Position numbers and translations under genes: made by a program
The notes under the pieces: model-generated
Databases searched by the model: none
The model's input: the letters and a program-made list of their open reading frames with translations, nothing else
Told to the model about the DNA's origin: nothing
Shown: positions 43,359 to 53,294 of the stretch, in pieces
Layout: every line of letters starts with the position of its first letter
How positions within the stretch are numbered: position 1 is the stretch's first letter
Assembly: GCF_001761325.1 (NCBI RefSeq)
Contig: NZ_CP017478.1
Location: 626,001-690,000, forward strand
DNA from: Urechidicola croceus
GTDB lineage: Bacteria; Bacteroidota; Bacteroidia; Flavobacteriales; Flavobacteriaceae
Reading direction: 5' to 3'
Length of the DNA stretch: 64,000 nucleotides

Positions 43359-45773
43359 ATGAAAATAAAAGTATTCCTTTTGATACTCCTTATTTTCCCC
43401 AATTTATTTTTCTCCCAAAGTTCTCACACAATCACAGGTCTAGTTTCAGAACCAGACGGAAAAGGGTTGCCTTATGTAAATGTTTTATTATTAAATACAA
43501 CAGACTCTACATTAGTTAAAGGAACAGTAACACAAGAAAATGGATTATTTAAAATTGAAGAAGTTCTAAGTGGTAATTATCAAATTATGAGCAGTATTGT
43601 TGGATATGAATCTGTTTATTCAGAACCGTTTCATTTAGACTCTGATTATGAAATTACAACGCTTATTATGAAAAGTGGTGAGGCACTTGATGAAGTGATT
43701 GTTCAAGCAACCAAACCATTATATCAGCAAAAAGTAGATAGAATGGTTATTAATGTTGAAAATAGTATTGTTTCTGCAGGAGGTTCTGCTCTAGAAATTT
43801 TAGAGCGTTCACCAGGAGTCATAGTAAATAGGCAAAGTAATGCCATTTCAGTTGTTGGTAAAGATGGAGTAGTTGTGATGATTAATGGAAAAACGAGCTA
43901 TGTTCCAGCATCTGCTTTAGTTCAAATGCTTGATGGAATGAGTGCTGATAATATTGAATCAATTGAATTAATAACAACTCCACCAGCAAATTTTGACGCT
44001 GAAGGTAATGCTGGTTTTATAAATATTGTAATGAAAGAACAAACGGATGTTGGGTTAAATGGAGCATATTCATTATCTGCGGGTTATAGCGGACAATTTG
44101 TGACATCTGATAATATCAATTTTAACTATAGAAAAAATAAATTAAATGTTTTTGGAAATTATTCATTTTCACTTGATAAAACGGAACAAACATTTGCTTT
44201 TTATAGAGAGTACGAGGATAATGATGATTTCTTAACTACAGACACGTATACTGATAGAAAGCCTCAGCAAAGAAATCACAATATAAGAGTTGGAATGGAT
44301 TATCAATTTACCGAAAAAACGGTTGTAGGTATTTTGTTAAATGCATATGATAATAAATGGACAATGGACGCTTTTAACACAAGTGAAAATACCGAAAATG
44401 GAATTACTATATCTTATATAGATTTAATTAATGATGAAATTAACCATTGGAAACATTTTGGGGGTAATTTTAATATTAAGCATAATTTTACTGATGACAA
44501 TTATATAAGTTTTGATTTGGATTACCTACACTACAAAGATGATAATCCTAGTAATTACATGAATACTTATTTTGATGGTACTAATAACTTTGATAGAGAA
44601 GAATTATCTCGTAGTGGTAAGTTAACACCAATTAATACCTTTGTTGGTAAATTTGATTACTCTAATAAACTCAATGAAAAATTTAAAATAGAAACAGGGT
44701 TGAAAGGAACAAAATCTAAATTTGAAAATGATGTATTTGTTGAAGATTTAATAGGTGAGAATTGGGTTGAAGATCCAACTTTGACTAATAAGAGTAATTT
44801 AGATGAATCTATATTTGCAATATATTCAGCACTCGATTATAAAATAAGTGAAAAATGGAGCGCAAAATTTGGTTTAAGATATGAGTATACTGATTCAAAG
44901 TTAATTACAGATACAGAAGGAGTAGTAGTTGATCGACAATATGGTAAATTATTTCCAAGTGTGTTTTTTAATAAAAAAATCAATGATAATTTAAATATGA
45001 ATTTATCATATTCTAAACGAATAACAAGACCTACATTTAATGATCTAGCTCCATTTGTAATATTATTTGACCCTAATACATTTATTTCTGGAAATGCTGA
45101 ATTACAGCCTTCAATATCCAATTCAGTGAAGTATGACATTAACTACAAATCTATAATATTGTCATTTCAATATACTCATGAAGATTCTTCAATCGCTAAT
45201 TTTCAAGAACGTTTTGATGAAGAAAATGACAGACTTGTTTTTGAAGCATCAAATTTAGATTATACAAAAACAATAGGCGTAACACTTGGTTTTCCAATAA
45301 AGATTGCTGGGTGGTGGAAAATGCAAAATAATTTTAATTATGTAGATCAAAAAATAAGCGCATTGTATAATGATGAACCTCTCAAACTCACGTTAGGAAA
45401 TTTTTCTGCAAATACTACACAATCATTTAAATTTACTGATAGTTTTACTGGAGAGGTTACTGCTTTTTATTCAAGTGAAAGTTTTTTTGGTACTGCAAAA
45501 TATGATGCTTTATACCGTATAAATGCTGGTTTGCAAAAAAAGTTAAAAAATGATTGGGGAAATTTACGATTCTCTGTCAATGATATTTTTGATTCTTTTG
45601 AATTTGTAGGTGGTACAGATTTACCAGAACAGAATTTAAAAACAAAAAATTTATTTGATTTTAGTAAACCAACATATACTTTAACTTTTACTCGTAATTT
45701 TGGAAATAGTAAATTAAAATCTTCAAGAAATCGTCAAACAGGCGCTGAAGAAGAACGCCGAAGAGTTAATTAA
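43359..45773 (+). CDS. Outer-membrane beta-barrel receptor of the TonB-dependent class
   Basis: An 804-residue outer-membrane protein with a signal peptide (about 1-20). Residues about 22-105 are a carboxypeptidase-regulatory-like beta sandwich (TITGLVSEPDGKGLPYVNVL). A plug-like domain follows (VDRMVINVENSIVSAGGSALEILERSPGV; GVVVMINGKTSYV), then a barrel of the outer-membrane beta-barrel family. It is not a SusC homologue by length, and no SusD gene is near. The tail KSSRNRQTGAEEERRRVN is charged. Its ligand is unknown. Confidence 0.88.
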   Translation: MKIKVFLLILLIFPNLFFSQSSHTITGLVSEPDGKGLPYVNVLLLNTTDSTLVKGTVTQENGLFKIEEVLSGNYQIMSSIVGYESVYSEPFHLDSDYEITTLIMKSGEALDEVIVQATKPLYQQKVDRMVINVENSIVSAGGSALEILERSPGVIVNRQSNAISVVGKDGVVVMINGKTSYVPASALVQMLDGMSADNIESIELITTPPANFDAEGNAGFINIVMKEQTDVGLNGAYSLSAGYSGQFVTSDNINFNYRKNKLNVFGNYSFSLDKTEQTFAFYREYEDNDDFLTTDTYTDRKPQQRNHNIRVGMDYQFTEKTVVGILLNAYDNKWTMDAFNTSENTENGITISYIDLINDEINHWKHFGGNFNIKHNFTDDNYISFDLDYLHYKDDNPSNYMNTYFDGTNNFDREELSRSGKLTPINTFVGKFDYSNKLNEKFKIETGLKGTKSKFENDVFVEDLIGENWVEDPTLTNKSNLDESIFAIYSALDYKISEKWSAKFGLRYEYTDSKLITDTEGVVVDRQYGKLFPSVFFNKKINDNLNMNLSYSKRITRPTFNDLAPFVILFDPNTFISGNAELQPSISNSVKYDINYKSIILSFQYTHEDSSIANFQERFDEENDRLVFEASNLDYTKTIGVTLGFPIKIAGWWKMQNNFNYVDQKISALYNDEPLKLTLGNFSANTTQSFKFTDSFTGEVTAFYSSESFFGTAKYDALYRINAGLQKKLKNDWGNLRFSVNDIFDSFEFVGGTDLPEQNLKTKNLFDFSKPTYTLTFTRNFGNSKLKSSRNRQTGAEEERRRVN

Positions 45774-45781
45774 GCAAAAAA

Positions 45782-45802
45782 AAGCACCCAAAATGGATGC
45801 TT
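45782..45802. terminator. Bidirectional hairpin between receptor and GH43 genes
   Basis: AAGCACCC and GGATGCTT pair with one mismatch around AAAAT. An A-run precedes it, so it can end the minus-strand GH43 unit as well as the plus-strand receptor gene. Confidence 0.6.
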
Positions 45803-45822
45803 ATGTTTTGTGAAATTAATTT

Positions 45823-46860
45823 TTAGTTACTATAAGGGTCTAAAGTTTGAATACTTCCATCTTCATTGTGAGTAATTTCAGCAACTTTTATAGATCTAAG
45901 ATGCGTTACACCTTTAGATAGGGATGAGTCATGATAAAACAAATACCATTTATCTTCAACTTTACAAACTGAGTGATGTGAAGTCCATCCAACTACTGGA
46001 TTTAAAATTCTTCCACCATAAGTAAAAGGGCCATAAGGACTTTCACCAATTGCATAACATATAAAATGGGTATCACCAGTAGAGTAGGAGAAGTAATACT
46101 TTCCATTATGTTTATGTAACCATGCAGCTTCAAAAAATCGTCTATCATTATCGCCTGCTAATAATAAATTTCCATTTTCATCTAAAATTTGAATTTCTTT
46201 AGGTTTTTCATCAAATTCTAATAAATCATCAGTCATTTTTGCTACAAATGGCAGTAAGGCTGGCTCATCATCTTTGGGTATAAATGCAGTGGGGCTATCA
46301 GGTTGTTTTGCATTAAACTCACCTGTTCTCCAACGTTGTAATTGTCCTCCCCAAAGACCACCAAAATACATATAATATTGACCATCATCATCTTTAAAAA
46401 CTGCAGGGTCAATTGAAAAACTATTTTTTATCGGTTTAGGTTGTGCTGTAAAAGGTCCTGTTGGTGAGTTGCTTACCGCAACACCAATACGAAAAATACC
46501 ATCGTATGCTTTTGCAGGAAAGAATAAGTAGTATTTACCGTTTTTTTCATGAGCATCAGGTGCCCACATTTGTTTTTCTGCCCACGGAACATCGTTAACA
46601 TGAAGCGCTAAACCATTATCTACAGCTTCACTATCAACAGTATCCATAGATATAACATGGTAGTCCTCCATTGCAAAATGACTTCCTAAATCATCAAATG
46701 CTTCACCCGCATCTACATCATGTGATGGATAAATATATATTTTACCATTAAATACATGTGCAGAAGGATCTGCAGTATAAATATTTTTTACTAAAGGTTT
46801 AGAAATTGCTTTCTTATTTAATTTGTCAAAATCAATATGTTCGATACTTTCCTCTGGCAT
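45823..46860 (-). CDS. GH43-family glycosidase (beta-xylosidase/arabinofuranosidase type)
   Basis: A 345-residue five-bladed propeller glycoside hydrolase. The catalytic base is D31 (YTADPSAHVFNGK), the modulating aspartate D150 (SIDPAVFKDDDG) and the acid E243 (FFEAAWLHKHNGK). Other family patches are QMWAPDAHEKNGKYYLFFPA and GRILNPVVGWTSHHSVCKVED. There is no signal peptide, so it should split imported xylo- or arabino-oligosaccharides in the cytoplasm. It is last in a unit with the symporter (26 bases upstream) and GH10 xylanase. Confidence 0.9.
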   Translation of the reverse strand: MPEESIEHIDFDKLNKKAISKPLVKNIYTADPSAHVFNGKIYIYPSHDVDAGEAFDDLGSHFAMEDYHVISMDTVDSEAVDNGLALHVNDVPWAEKQMWAPDAHEKNGKYYLFFPAKAYDGIFRIGVAVSNSPTGPFTAQPKPIKNSFSIDPAVFKDDDGQYYMYFGGLWGGQLQRWRTGEFNAKQPDSPTAFIPKDDEPALLPFVAKMTDDLLEFDEKPKEIQILDENGNLLLAGDNDRRFFEAAWLHKHNGKYYFSYSTGDTHFICYAIGESPYGPFTYGGRILNPVVGWTSHHSVCKVEDKWYLFYHDSSLSKGVTHLRSIKVAEITHNEDGSIQTLDPYSN

Positions 46861-46886
46861 AATTTTTTACTTTTTTTATTATATGT

Positions 46887-48347
46887 TTATTCTGTTAATC
46901 TTCTTTCATTTAATTCTGTTTCTATTTGGCTCTCCATTTTCTTATTAATTTCATAAAAAAATAGCAACCCACAACCAATTAAAAATGGAATCGAAGCATA
47001 TACACTTACAAGCATTTTTGTTCCTTGTATAGCGCTTTCTGGCTGTATAATCACTTCGCCTAAAACCGAAGCTTCTTTAGTAATATAATTATATAAGTTT
47101 AATATTTTAACAACTAATGCTCCTCCAATTGTAAGTCCTAGTTTTAATCCAACCATCATTGCTGAAAATATTATCGCAGTGGCTCTTCGATTATTTTTCC
47201 ATTCTGAATAATCAGCTACATCAGCAATCATTGCCCAAAGTAATGGAATTGTAATTCCGTAAAAGAAGCCATGGAAAATTTGTGAGATAAACATCAACTC
47301 AACTGATTCTTTAGAGAAAAAATAGAAGAATAAAACAAATAGTGTTGATATAAATAGAAACACTTTGAACACATCTCTTTTTCCATATTTGTCTGCTAAT
47401 CGTTTTGACAATCCAATACCAATAATCATAAAAATAATCCCTCCGGCATTAAACAAACCAAATCCTGCAGATAATGGATCTTCTCCAAAGAAATTAATTC
47501 CAATACTAGATAAGAAATTTAATATTGGACTTATAAATGATGTTAGTGAGGCTTCATCAACATAATTTTTAAAATAATAAACATATGAACCTCCTTTAAT
47601 TGCTAAAGAAACAAAAACTAGAGTTGTTACTAATAACATTATAACCCAAGGTTTATTTTTAAATAAATCACTTAAATCTTCTTTAACACTTGATTTTTGC
47701 TCAGGTTTTGGAACAATACGTTCTTTAGTAGTAAAAAATGTTATTAGTAACATTATTGTACCTATAATTGCTAACCAGGTCATAACAATTTCTATTCCAA
47801 CTGCTTTGTCTCCACCGCCAGCAGATTCAATAATAGGTAACATAAATACTTGCACAAAGAATTGAGCAAACATTACTGCAACAAAACGATAAGAAGATAA
47901 ACTATTTCGTTCGCCCATATCACCAGTAATAACACCACTCAAAGCTGAGTACGGTAAATTATTTGCTGCGTATAATAATAGTAATAGTGTGTATGTTACG
48001 GTTGCATATATAACTTTACCTTTATAAGAAAAGTCAGGTGTACTAAATGCTAATAACGCAATAACCCCTAAAGGAATAGCGGTCCAAAGTATCCAAGGTC
48101 TAAACTTACCCCATTTGGAGTTCGTTCTATCGGCTATTGCACCAATTATTGGATTAAATCCAAAAGCTGCAACAAGACCAACGATTAACATAATTACAGA
48201 AGCATGATTTGCTTCTAGACCATATATATCTGTATAGAAATAAGCAAGATAAGTCATCAAGGTTTGAAAAACTAAATTTGCTGCCAAGTCTCCTAGGCTA
48301 TAACCTATTTTTTCCCCTATGGATAATTTTTGTGAAATTGAACTCAT
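46887..48347 (-). CDS. GPH-family glycoside/pentoside:cation symporter
   Basis: A 486-residue major facilitator transporter with twelve predicted transmembrane segments and the GPH start KIGYSLGDLAANLVFQTLMTY. Motifs include GAIADRTNSKWGKFRPW (loop 2-3) and MIADVADYSEWKNNRRATAI. Relatives of the XynP/XylP group import xylo-oligosaccharides with a cation. Placement between a secreted GH10 and a cytoplasmic GH43 supports that substrate class. It starts 42 bases after the GH10 stop. Confidence 0.9.
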   Translation of the reverse strand: MSSISQKLSIGEKIGYSLGDLAANLVFQTLMTYLAYFYTDIYGLEANHASVIMLIVGLVAAFGFNPIIGAIADRTNSKWGKFRPWILWTAIPLGVIALLAFSTPDFSYKGKVIYATVTYTLLLLLYAANNLPYSALSGVITGDMGERNSLSSYRFVAVMFAQFFVQVFMLPIIESAGGGDKAVGIEIVMTWLAIIGTIMLLITFFTTKERIVPKPEQKSSVKEDLSDLFKNKPWVIMLLVTTLVFVSLAIKGGSYVYYFKNYVDEASLTSFISPILNFLSSIGINFFGEDPLSAGFGLFNAGGIIFMIIGIGLSKRLADKYGKRDVFKVFLFISTLFVLFFYFFSKESVELMFISQIFHGFFYGITIPLLWAMIADVADYSEWKNNRRATAIIFSAMMVGLKLGLTIGGALVVKILNLYNYITKEASVLGEVIIQPESAIQGTKMLVSVYASIPFLIGCGLLFFYEINKKMESQIETELNERRLTE

Positions 48348-48389
48348 GTTAGTTGATTAATTAATTTAATTAGTTGATATGATTATTTT

Positions 48390-49508
48390 TTAGTTTTTTT
48401 TAAGGTCTAAAATACTATAATAGGCCTGCTTTGGTTTATTATTTCTATCAAAAAGAAGTGGATAATTAGTTCTTCCAGGAATAGGCCATCCATTTTTCCA
48501 TGAGTCACCATCATTTACACCCCAAAAAGTTACACGTTCAATTTTATTTTCATGTTTTAAAAATAATTTAAAAATATCTTGGTAACGTTGTGCCAATTCG
48601 CTTTGAACAGAATCCGGAAGATTTTCAGGATATGGATTCATCGTTGGATCAGTACTTTCAAACTTTACATTTACATCAGCACCAGTAAAATCCCAAGGCA
48701 TCGGAATAACAGATATGTCAAGTTCTGTAATAGCTACTTGAACACCCAATGAAGCATAATCTTCAATACTTTTTTCTATTTCATTTAGTGAAGGAGTTTT
48801 TAAGTCCCAATGTCCTTGCATACCGATTCCATCAACTTTGATTCCTTGATCCAATATTTTTTTAATCATTCTTAAAGCACCAGCTCTTTTTTTAGGGTTG
48901 GTCATACTATAATCATTATAATATAATTTTGCTTCTGGATCTGCGGCAGCTGTTAATTTAAATGCTAATGCTAAATAATCTTCACCAAGTACATCTAAAA
49001 AAACAGTTTTTCTTAAAGTTCCATCGTCATTTAATGCTTCATTTACAACATCCCAACTTTTTATCTTTCCTTTATATCTGCCAACAATAGTATTTATATG
49101 ATCGGTCATCGCATTAACCATTTCTGTACTATCTGTTATTTCTTTAAAAAAAGGTGATAGTTGACTATGCCAAATTAAGGTATGTCCATGAATATCAATG
49201 TTATTTTTTTCTCCTAATGCAATTAATTTATCTGATAAGTCAAAATTATAAGTATCCTTTTTTGGATGAATCAACATAGATTTCATAATGTTTTCAGCTG
49301 TAGCGCTATTGAATTCTGATGAAATTAAATTCGCTTGTATTGAATCTGTTTCTTGAATTTGACTTGCATTTAATGCAGTACCTATATAAAAATTTTCTTT
49401 GAATGCTTTTTTTAGGGAAGGTTTCTCAGTTATTTGATGTTTTTCTGTACAACTATTTAAAATCAATAACATAGAACATGTTACCCATAGTATTTTCCTT
49501 ATTTTCAT
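48390..49508 (-). CDS. GH10 endo-1,4-beta-xylanase lipoprotein
   Basis: A 372-residue xylanase anchored as a lipoprotein: signal MKIRKILWVTCSMLLILNS with the cysteine at 20. The TIM barrel has the acid/base E157 in WDVVNEALND and the nucleophile E262 in ITELDIS, plus the conserved HGHTLIWHSQ and GIGMQGHW. No carbohydrate-binding module is attached. It should cut xylan at the cell surface or in the periplasm. It is the first gene of the GH10-symporter-GH43 unit, with a promoter at 49534-49564 and a LacI-type operator upstream. Confidence 0.94.
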   Translation of the reverse strand: MKIRKILWVTCSMLLILNSCTEKHQITEKPSLKKAFKENFYIGTALNASQIQETDSIQANLISSEFNSATAENIMKSMLIHPKKDTYNFDLSDKLIALGEKNNIDIHGHTLIWHSQLSPFFKEITDSTEMVNAMTDHINTIVGRYKGKIKSWDVVNEALNDDGTLRKTVFLDVLGEDYLALAFKLTAAADPEAKLYYNDYSMTNPKKRAGALRMIKKILDQGIKVDGIGMQGHWDLKTPSLNEIEKSIEDYASLGVQVAITELDISVIPMPWDFTGADVNVKFESTDPTMNPYPENLPDSVQSELAQRYQDIFKLFLKHENKIERVTFWGVNDGDSWKNGWPIPGRTNYPLLFDRNNKPKQAYYSILDLKKN

Positions 49509-49533
49509 GGTTGTTAAAGTTAATTATTCTCGA

Positions 49534-49564
49534 TAAAAGTAATGTATAATTTGAATGCTACCAA
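49534..49564 (-). promoter_or_regulatory. Promoter of the xylanase operon
   Basis: On the minus strand: TTG (49564-49562), a 20-base spacer and TACTTTTA (49541-49534), one mismatch from TAnnTTTG. The GH10 start codon is 25 bases downstream. Confidence 0.65.
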
Positions 49565-49581
49565 ATTCCTAAATGATTTTA

Positions 49582-49595
49582 TGCAACCGTTTGCG
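49582..49595. promoter_or_regulatory. LacI/GalR-type operator between GH10 and aldose epimerase
   Basis: TGCAACCGTTTGCG matches the general LacI-family pattern TGnAAnCGnTTnCA at 13 of 14 positions and has the usual central CG. It lies about 60 bases upstream of the predicted xylanase-operon start and about 190 bases before the epimerase start. No LacI-family gene is in the window, so the regulator must be encoded elsewhere. Confidence 0.6.
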
Positions 49596-49787
49596 TAAAT
49601 TTCTTGTTTTTAATGTGTAATTAATTATATTTTAGTCTGTTGCTGGAGGTGAAATAATTAATTAATATGATTTAATACAGTATGTATGTATTTAAAAATA
49701 TTATTTTGTAATTGTCTAAAAATTTTAACTTCTTACAAATATCAACAATAATATCAAATTGTAAAATATTATTTAAAATTCAAAAAT

Positions 49788-50921
49788 ATGAGAGGTGTAA
49801 AAACTCTTTTTACAGTGTTTTTAATTAGTTTTACTGCGTGTAATAAAAATGTAAATAAAATGGAATTGATAACTGCAGAATCTTTTATAACTACATATAA
49901 AGGTGAGAATATTGAACTCTATACCATTAAAAATGGTAATATAACTTGTCAACTTACAAATTTTGGAGCAAGAGTAGTTGCCATTTTCACTCCAGATAAA
50001 GATGGGAAAATGAAAGATATTGTTGCGGGTTATGATTCTGCTAAAGATTTTATAGAACTACCTGAGGCATTTTTTGGCACAACAGTTGGAAGATATGGTA
50101 ATAGAATAGGGAATGCTCAATTTGAAATAGATGGTAAACTTTATAAATTAGAAGCGAATAATGGTAAAAACTCGTTGCATAGTGGTTCAAATAGCCTAAA
50201 TAGAAAAGTGTGGAATACAAAACAAATTGGTGACACTATACTTGAGTTTACACATACTTCACCTGATATGTCGGAAGGGTTTCCAGGAAATGTTACAATT
50301 AAGGTTGTGTATGAACTTACAGATGAAAATGAATTAAAAATAGAATACTTTGCAGAAACGGATAAAAAAACAATTCTTAATTTAACAAATCATACTTATT
50401 TTAATTTATCAGGTCAGGGTAGTGGAAGCATAAACAATCACTATTTGGAAATTAATGCAGATAATTATACTCCTGTAGATAATAATTTAATTCCAACAGG
50501 TCAAGTTGTTCCAGTAAGAGGGACTCCATTTGATTTTATCAACTCTAAAAAAATATCAAAAGATATTGAAAGAAAACATATGCAATTGCAGTATGGCTTT
50601 GGTTATGATCACAATTGGGTAATAAATGATTGGGAAAATGATAAAAATGATAAAATTATCTTTGCAGCACGAGTTATAGAACCTAATTCCGGAAGGGTTT
50701 TAGAAGTTTTTACGAATGAGCCAGGAGTTCAATTTTATGGAGGAAATCATTTAGGAGGAATGAAAGGTAAAAATGGTGTTATTTATGAAAAAAGGGGTGC
50801 TTTTTGTTTAGAAACACAACATTTTCCTGATAGCCCAAACAAACCAGAGTTTCCTTCAGTTATTTTAGATGTAGATGAGAATTACTACTCCATCTGTATC
50901 TATAAATTTGGATTGAAGTAA
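49788..50921 (+). CDS. Aldose 1-epimerase lipoprotein (GalM-like)
   Basis: A 377-residue mutarotase with a short lipoprotein signal (MRGVKTLFTVFLISFTACNK, cysteine at 18). The beta-sandwich has the family motifs FFGTTVGRYGNRIGNAQF, NNGKNSLHSG, NLTNHTYFNLSGQGSG (catalytic histidine) and CLETQHFPDSPNKPEFPSV (catalytic glutamate). It speeds anomer exchange of hexoses or pentoses released outside the cytoplasm. It is divergent from GH10 and convergent with the sugar kinase gene. Confidence 0.93.
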   Translation: MRGVKTLFTVFLISFTACNKNVNKMELITAESFITTYKGENIELYTIKNGNITCQLTNFGARVVAIFTPDKDGKMKDIVAGYDSAKDFIELPEAFFGTTVGRYGNRIGNAQFEIDGKLYKLEANNGKNSLHSGSNSLNRKVWNTKQIGDTILEFTHTSPDMSEGFPGNVTIKVVYELTDENELKIEYFAETDKKTILNLTNHTYFNLSGQGSGSINNHYLEINADNYTPVDNNLIPTGQVVPVRGTPFDFINSKKISKDIERKHMQLQYGFGYDHNWVINDWENDKNDKIIFAARVIEPNSGRVLEVFTNEPGVQFYGGNHLGGMKGKNGVIYEKRGAFCLETQHFPDSPNKPEFPSVILDVDENYYSICIYKFGLK

Positions 50922-50936
50922 TATGATAAACTATGA

Positions 50937-51821
50937 TTATTGTTTTAATATAGAGTTGATTTCAAAATCTAAAATTTCTGGATTTGCACCTTTTTTACTA
51001 GCTACTATTGCACCAACTGCACACCCATAATCTAAAGATTGTTGTGGTGCTTTTTTAAGAAATAATTGGCTTATCAATCCAGCTAAAAATGAATCTCCCG
51101 AACCTACAGTATCAACAACATTTACAGTAAAACCATTATTGTAGTAAAAATTATTTTCAATGAATAAAACTGCACCTTTACAACCAAGAGTTACGCATAT
51201 TTGTGTGGTGTTTGTGTAAGACGCAACTTCCATTATTTGCTCTTCGAGAGAAGCGGTTTTTAAGTTTAATAAAATACAAATTTCTTCAATTTCTTCATCG
51301 TTAAATTTAATAAAATCTGCCAAGATCATAAATTCTAAAACACCTTCTAATGTATAATGAGGTTTTCTGAGGTTTACATCATAAACTTTAAAATTAGCAT
51401 TATTCAACAAGTTTATTAGTGTATTTTTAGACTGTACATCTCTACTTGCTAAACTTCCAAAGATAAAAATGTCAGCATCTACTACAATTTTTCTTAAAGC
51501 AGACGTAAGTTCTATTTTATCCCAAGCAACAGGATAAGTTATATTATATGTTGCACCACCATCATTATTCAAAAACACTATAACTTCACCTGTTTTGTAC
51601 TTAGAATCTATTTGAATATAATCTGTAGAAATTTGATGCTCTTGAATATAATCTAAAATAATTTCACCATTAAGGTCATCACCAATACGACTTATTATTG
51701 AAGTAGTAATATTGAAATTTTGTAATTTCAAGGCTACATTAAGTGGTGCTCCTCCAATTTTTCTTCCATCAGGAAAAACATCCCAAAGTATTTCTCCGAA
51801 ACAAATTGCAGTTGGATTCAT
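50937..51821 (-). CDS. PfkB-family carbohydrate kinase (fructokinase-like)
   Basis: A 294-residue ribokinase-fold sugar kinase. The N-terminal glycine motif is DGRKIGGAPLNVALKLQNF and the anion-hole and catalytic base are in VVDTVGSGDSFLAGL (D243). The start CFGEILWDVFPDG is typical of fructokinases, which use ATP to make fructose 6-phosphate. Its ATG directly follows the stop of the sugar transporter, so the pair imports and phosphorylates a monosaccharide. Confidence 0.9.
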   Translation of the reverse strand: MNPTAICFGEILWDVFPDGRKIGGAPLNVALKLQNFNITTSIISRIGDDLNGEIILDYIQEHQISTDYIQIDSKYKTGEVIVFLNNDGGATYNITYPVAWDKIELTSALRKIVVDADIFIFGSLASRDVQSKNTLINLLNNANFKVYDVNLRKPHYTLEGVLEFMILADFIKFNDEEIEEICILLNLKTASLEEQIMEVASYTNTTQICVTLGCKGAVLFIENNFYYNNGFTVNVVDTVGSGDSFLAGLISQLFLKKAPQQSLDYGCAVGAIVASKKGANPEILDFEINSILKQ

Positions 51822-53162
51822 TTATTTATCTTTAATTAATTTTTTCTTTAAATCTTCTAATGAAATCCCATTTGTTTCTGGCATTATGAATATTGCAAAA
51901 AGTAATTGAAGTACCATCATTCCAGCAAAAAAAGCAAATATAGGCCATGGATTATCTCCAAAATACCCATTTTCTTTATCTAAAAAGACAGGGGTTAATA
52001 GAGTGATTAATGCAGCTAAAACCCAGTGAACACTACATCCAAATGAATTACCCATTGCTCGAACATGGTTAGGAAAAATTTCTGATATAAACACCCAAAT
52101 TACGGCTCCTGATCCAATTGCGTGTGAAGCAACAAAAACTATCATAGAGGTCATAATAATACTAGCACTCGCCTCTGTTTTAAAAGCCCATGATGCAACT
52201 AAAAGACTCACTATATAACCAATAGAACCAATAATAATTAATTGTTTCCTTCCTAATTTATCAATTAACGATAATCCTACCATTGTAAAGATAAGGTTTG
52301 ATGCTCCTATTGCTACTGAGGCCCACATTGGATCAGCTATTCCTGCTCTTTCAAAAATTGTTGGAGCGTAATATAACAGAAAATTTATACCCGATAACTG
52401 ATTGAAAAATGCTATTAAAAAAGCGAGTATTAATGGTAATGAATATTTCTTTTTAAATACAGAAGTTGAATTATTTTTCTCACTTAAACTTTCTTCTTTT
52501 ATTTCTTTTAAATGGATTGCAGCTTCTTCTTTATCATAAATAATATTTAAAACTTCAATCGCTGCTACATCATCTTTTTTCTTTAAAGTAAGCCATCTTG
52601 GGCTATTAGGGACTTTCAAAATCAATACACAATATATAAATGCAGGAATAGCTTCAACACCAAGCATCCAACGCCAGTCATTTGCACCATAAAAACCATC
52701 TAATAAAGCATTTGAAAAATAAGCAATTAAGATTCCGAAAACTAGAAAAAATTGATACAAAGCAACTAGTTTACCTCTATTCTTTGCACTTGAAATTTCT
52801 GCGATATACATTGGTGCAACAACAGATGATGCACCTACACCAACACCACCAATAAATCTAAAAAATGAAAAAGAATAGGGGTCTTGAGCTATTGCAGAGC
52901 CTAAAGCTGAAACTAAAAATAAAACTCCAATCCAAAATAATGATTTTTTACGACCAAATTTATCAGCTGGAATTCCACCAAATATAGCTCCAATAACTGT
53001 TCCCCATAATGCCATTGACATAATAAAAAGTCCATGATTAATTGGGCTAAGATTCCACAATGCAAGTGTTGGTTCGTTAGCTCCAGAAATTACAACAGTG
53101 TCAAATCCAAATAAAAAACCAGCAACAGCTACAACTATTGACCATAAAGTAGTTTTGTTCAT
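51822..53162 (-). CDS. Sugar-porter-family MFS transporter
   Basis: A 446-residue transporter with twelve predicted transmembrane segments and clear sugar-porter signatures: GADKFGRKKS-type loop (GGIPADKFGRKKSLFW), RFIGGVGVGASSVVAPMYIAE, and PNSPRWLTLK in the middle loop, then PETNGISLEDL at the end. It is a likely proton-coupled hexose or xylose importer. It is co-transcribed with the PfkB kinase (adjacent codons) and divergent from GH2. Confidence 0.92.
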   Translation of the reverse strand: MNKTTLWSIVVAVAGFLFGFDTVVISGANEPTLALWNLSPINHGLFIMSMALWGTVIGAIFGGIPADKFGRKKSLFWIGVLFLVSALGSAIAQDPYSFSFFRFIGGVGVGASSVVAPMYIAEISSAKNRGKLVALYQFFLVFGILIAYFSNALLDGFYGANDWRWMLGVEAIPAFIYCVLILKVPNSPRWLTLKKKDDVAAIEVLNIIYDKEEAAIHLKEIKEESLSEKNNSTSVFKKKYSLPLILAFLIAFFNQLSGINFLLYYAPTIFERAGIADPMWASVAIGASNLIFTMVGLSLIDKLGRKQLIIIGSIGYIVSLLVASWAFKTEASASIIMTSMIVFVASHAIGSGAVIWVFISEIFPNHVRAMGNSFGCSVHWVLAALITLLTPVFLDKENGYFGDNPWPIFAFFAGMMVLQLLFAIFIMPETNGISLEDLKKKLIKDK

Positions 53163-53294
53163 TATTATTTTAGTTAAGTTAGTAAAGTGTAAAGAAACAA
53201 ATTTTATTGTTAAAAAATTAAGGTCTGGTTAAAATTGTACTACATCGTTTTCTTTAAATTCATATATTTATACATAATTTAAATAAAAATATAA

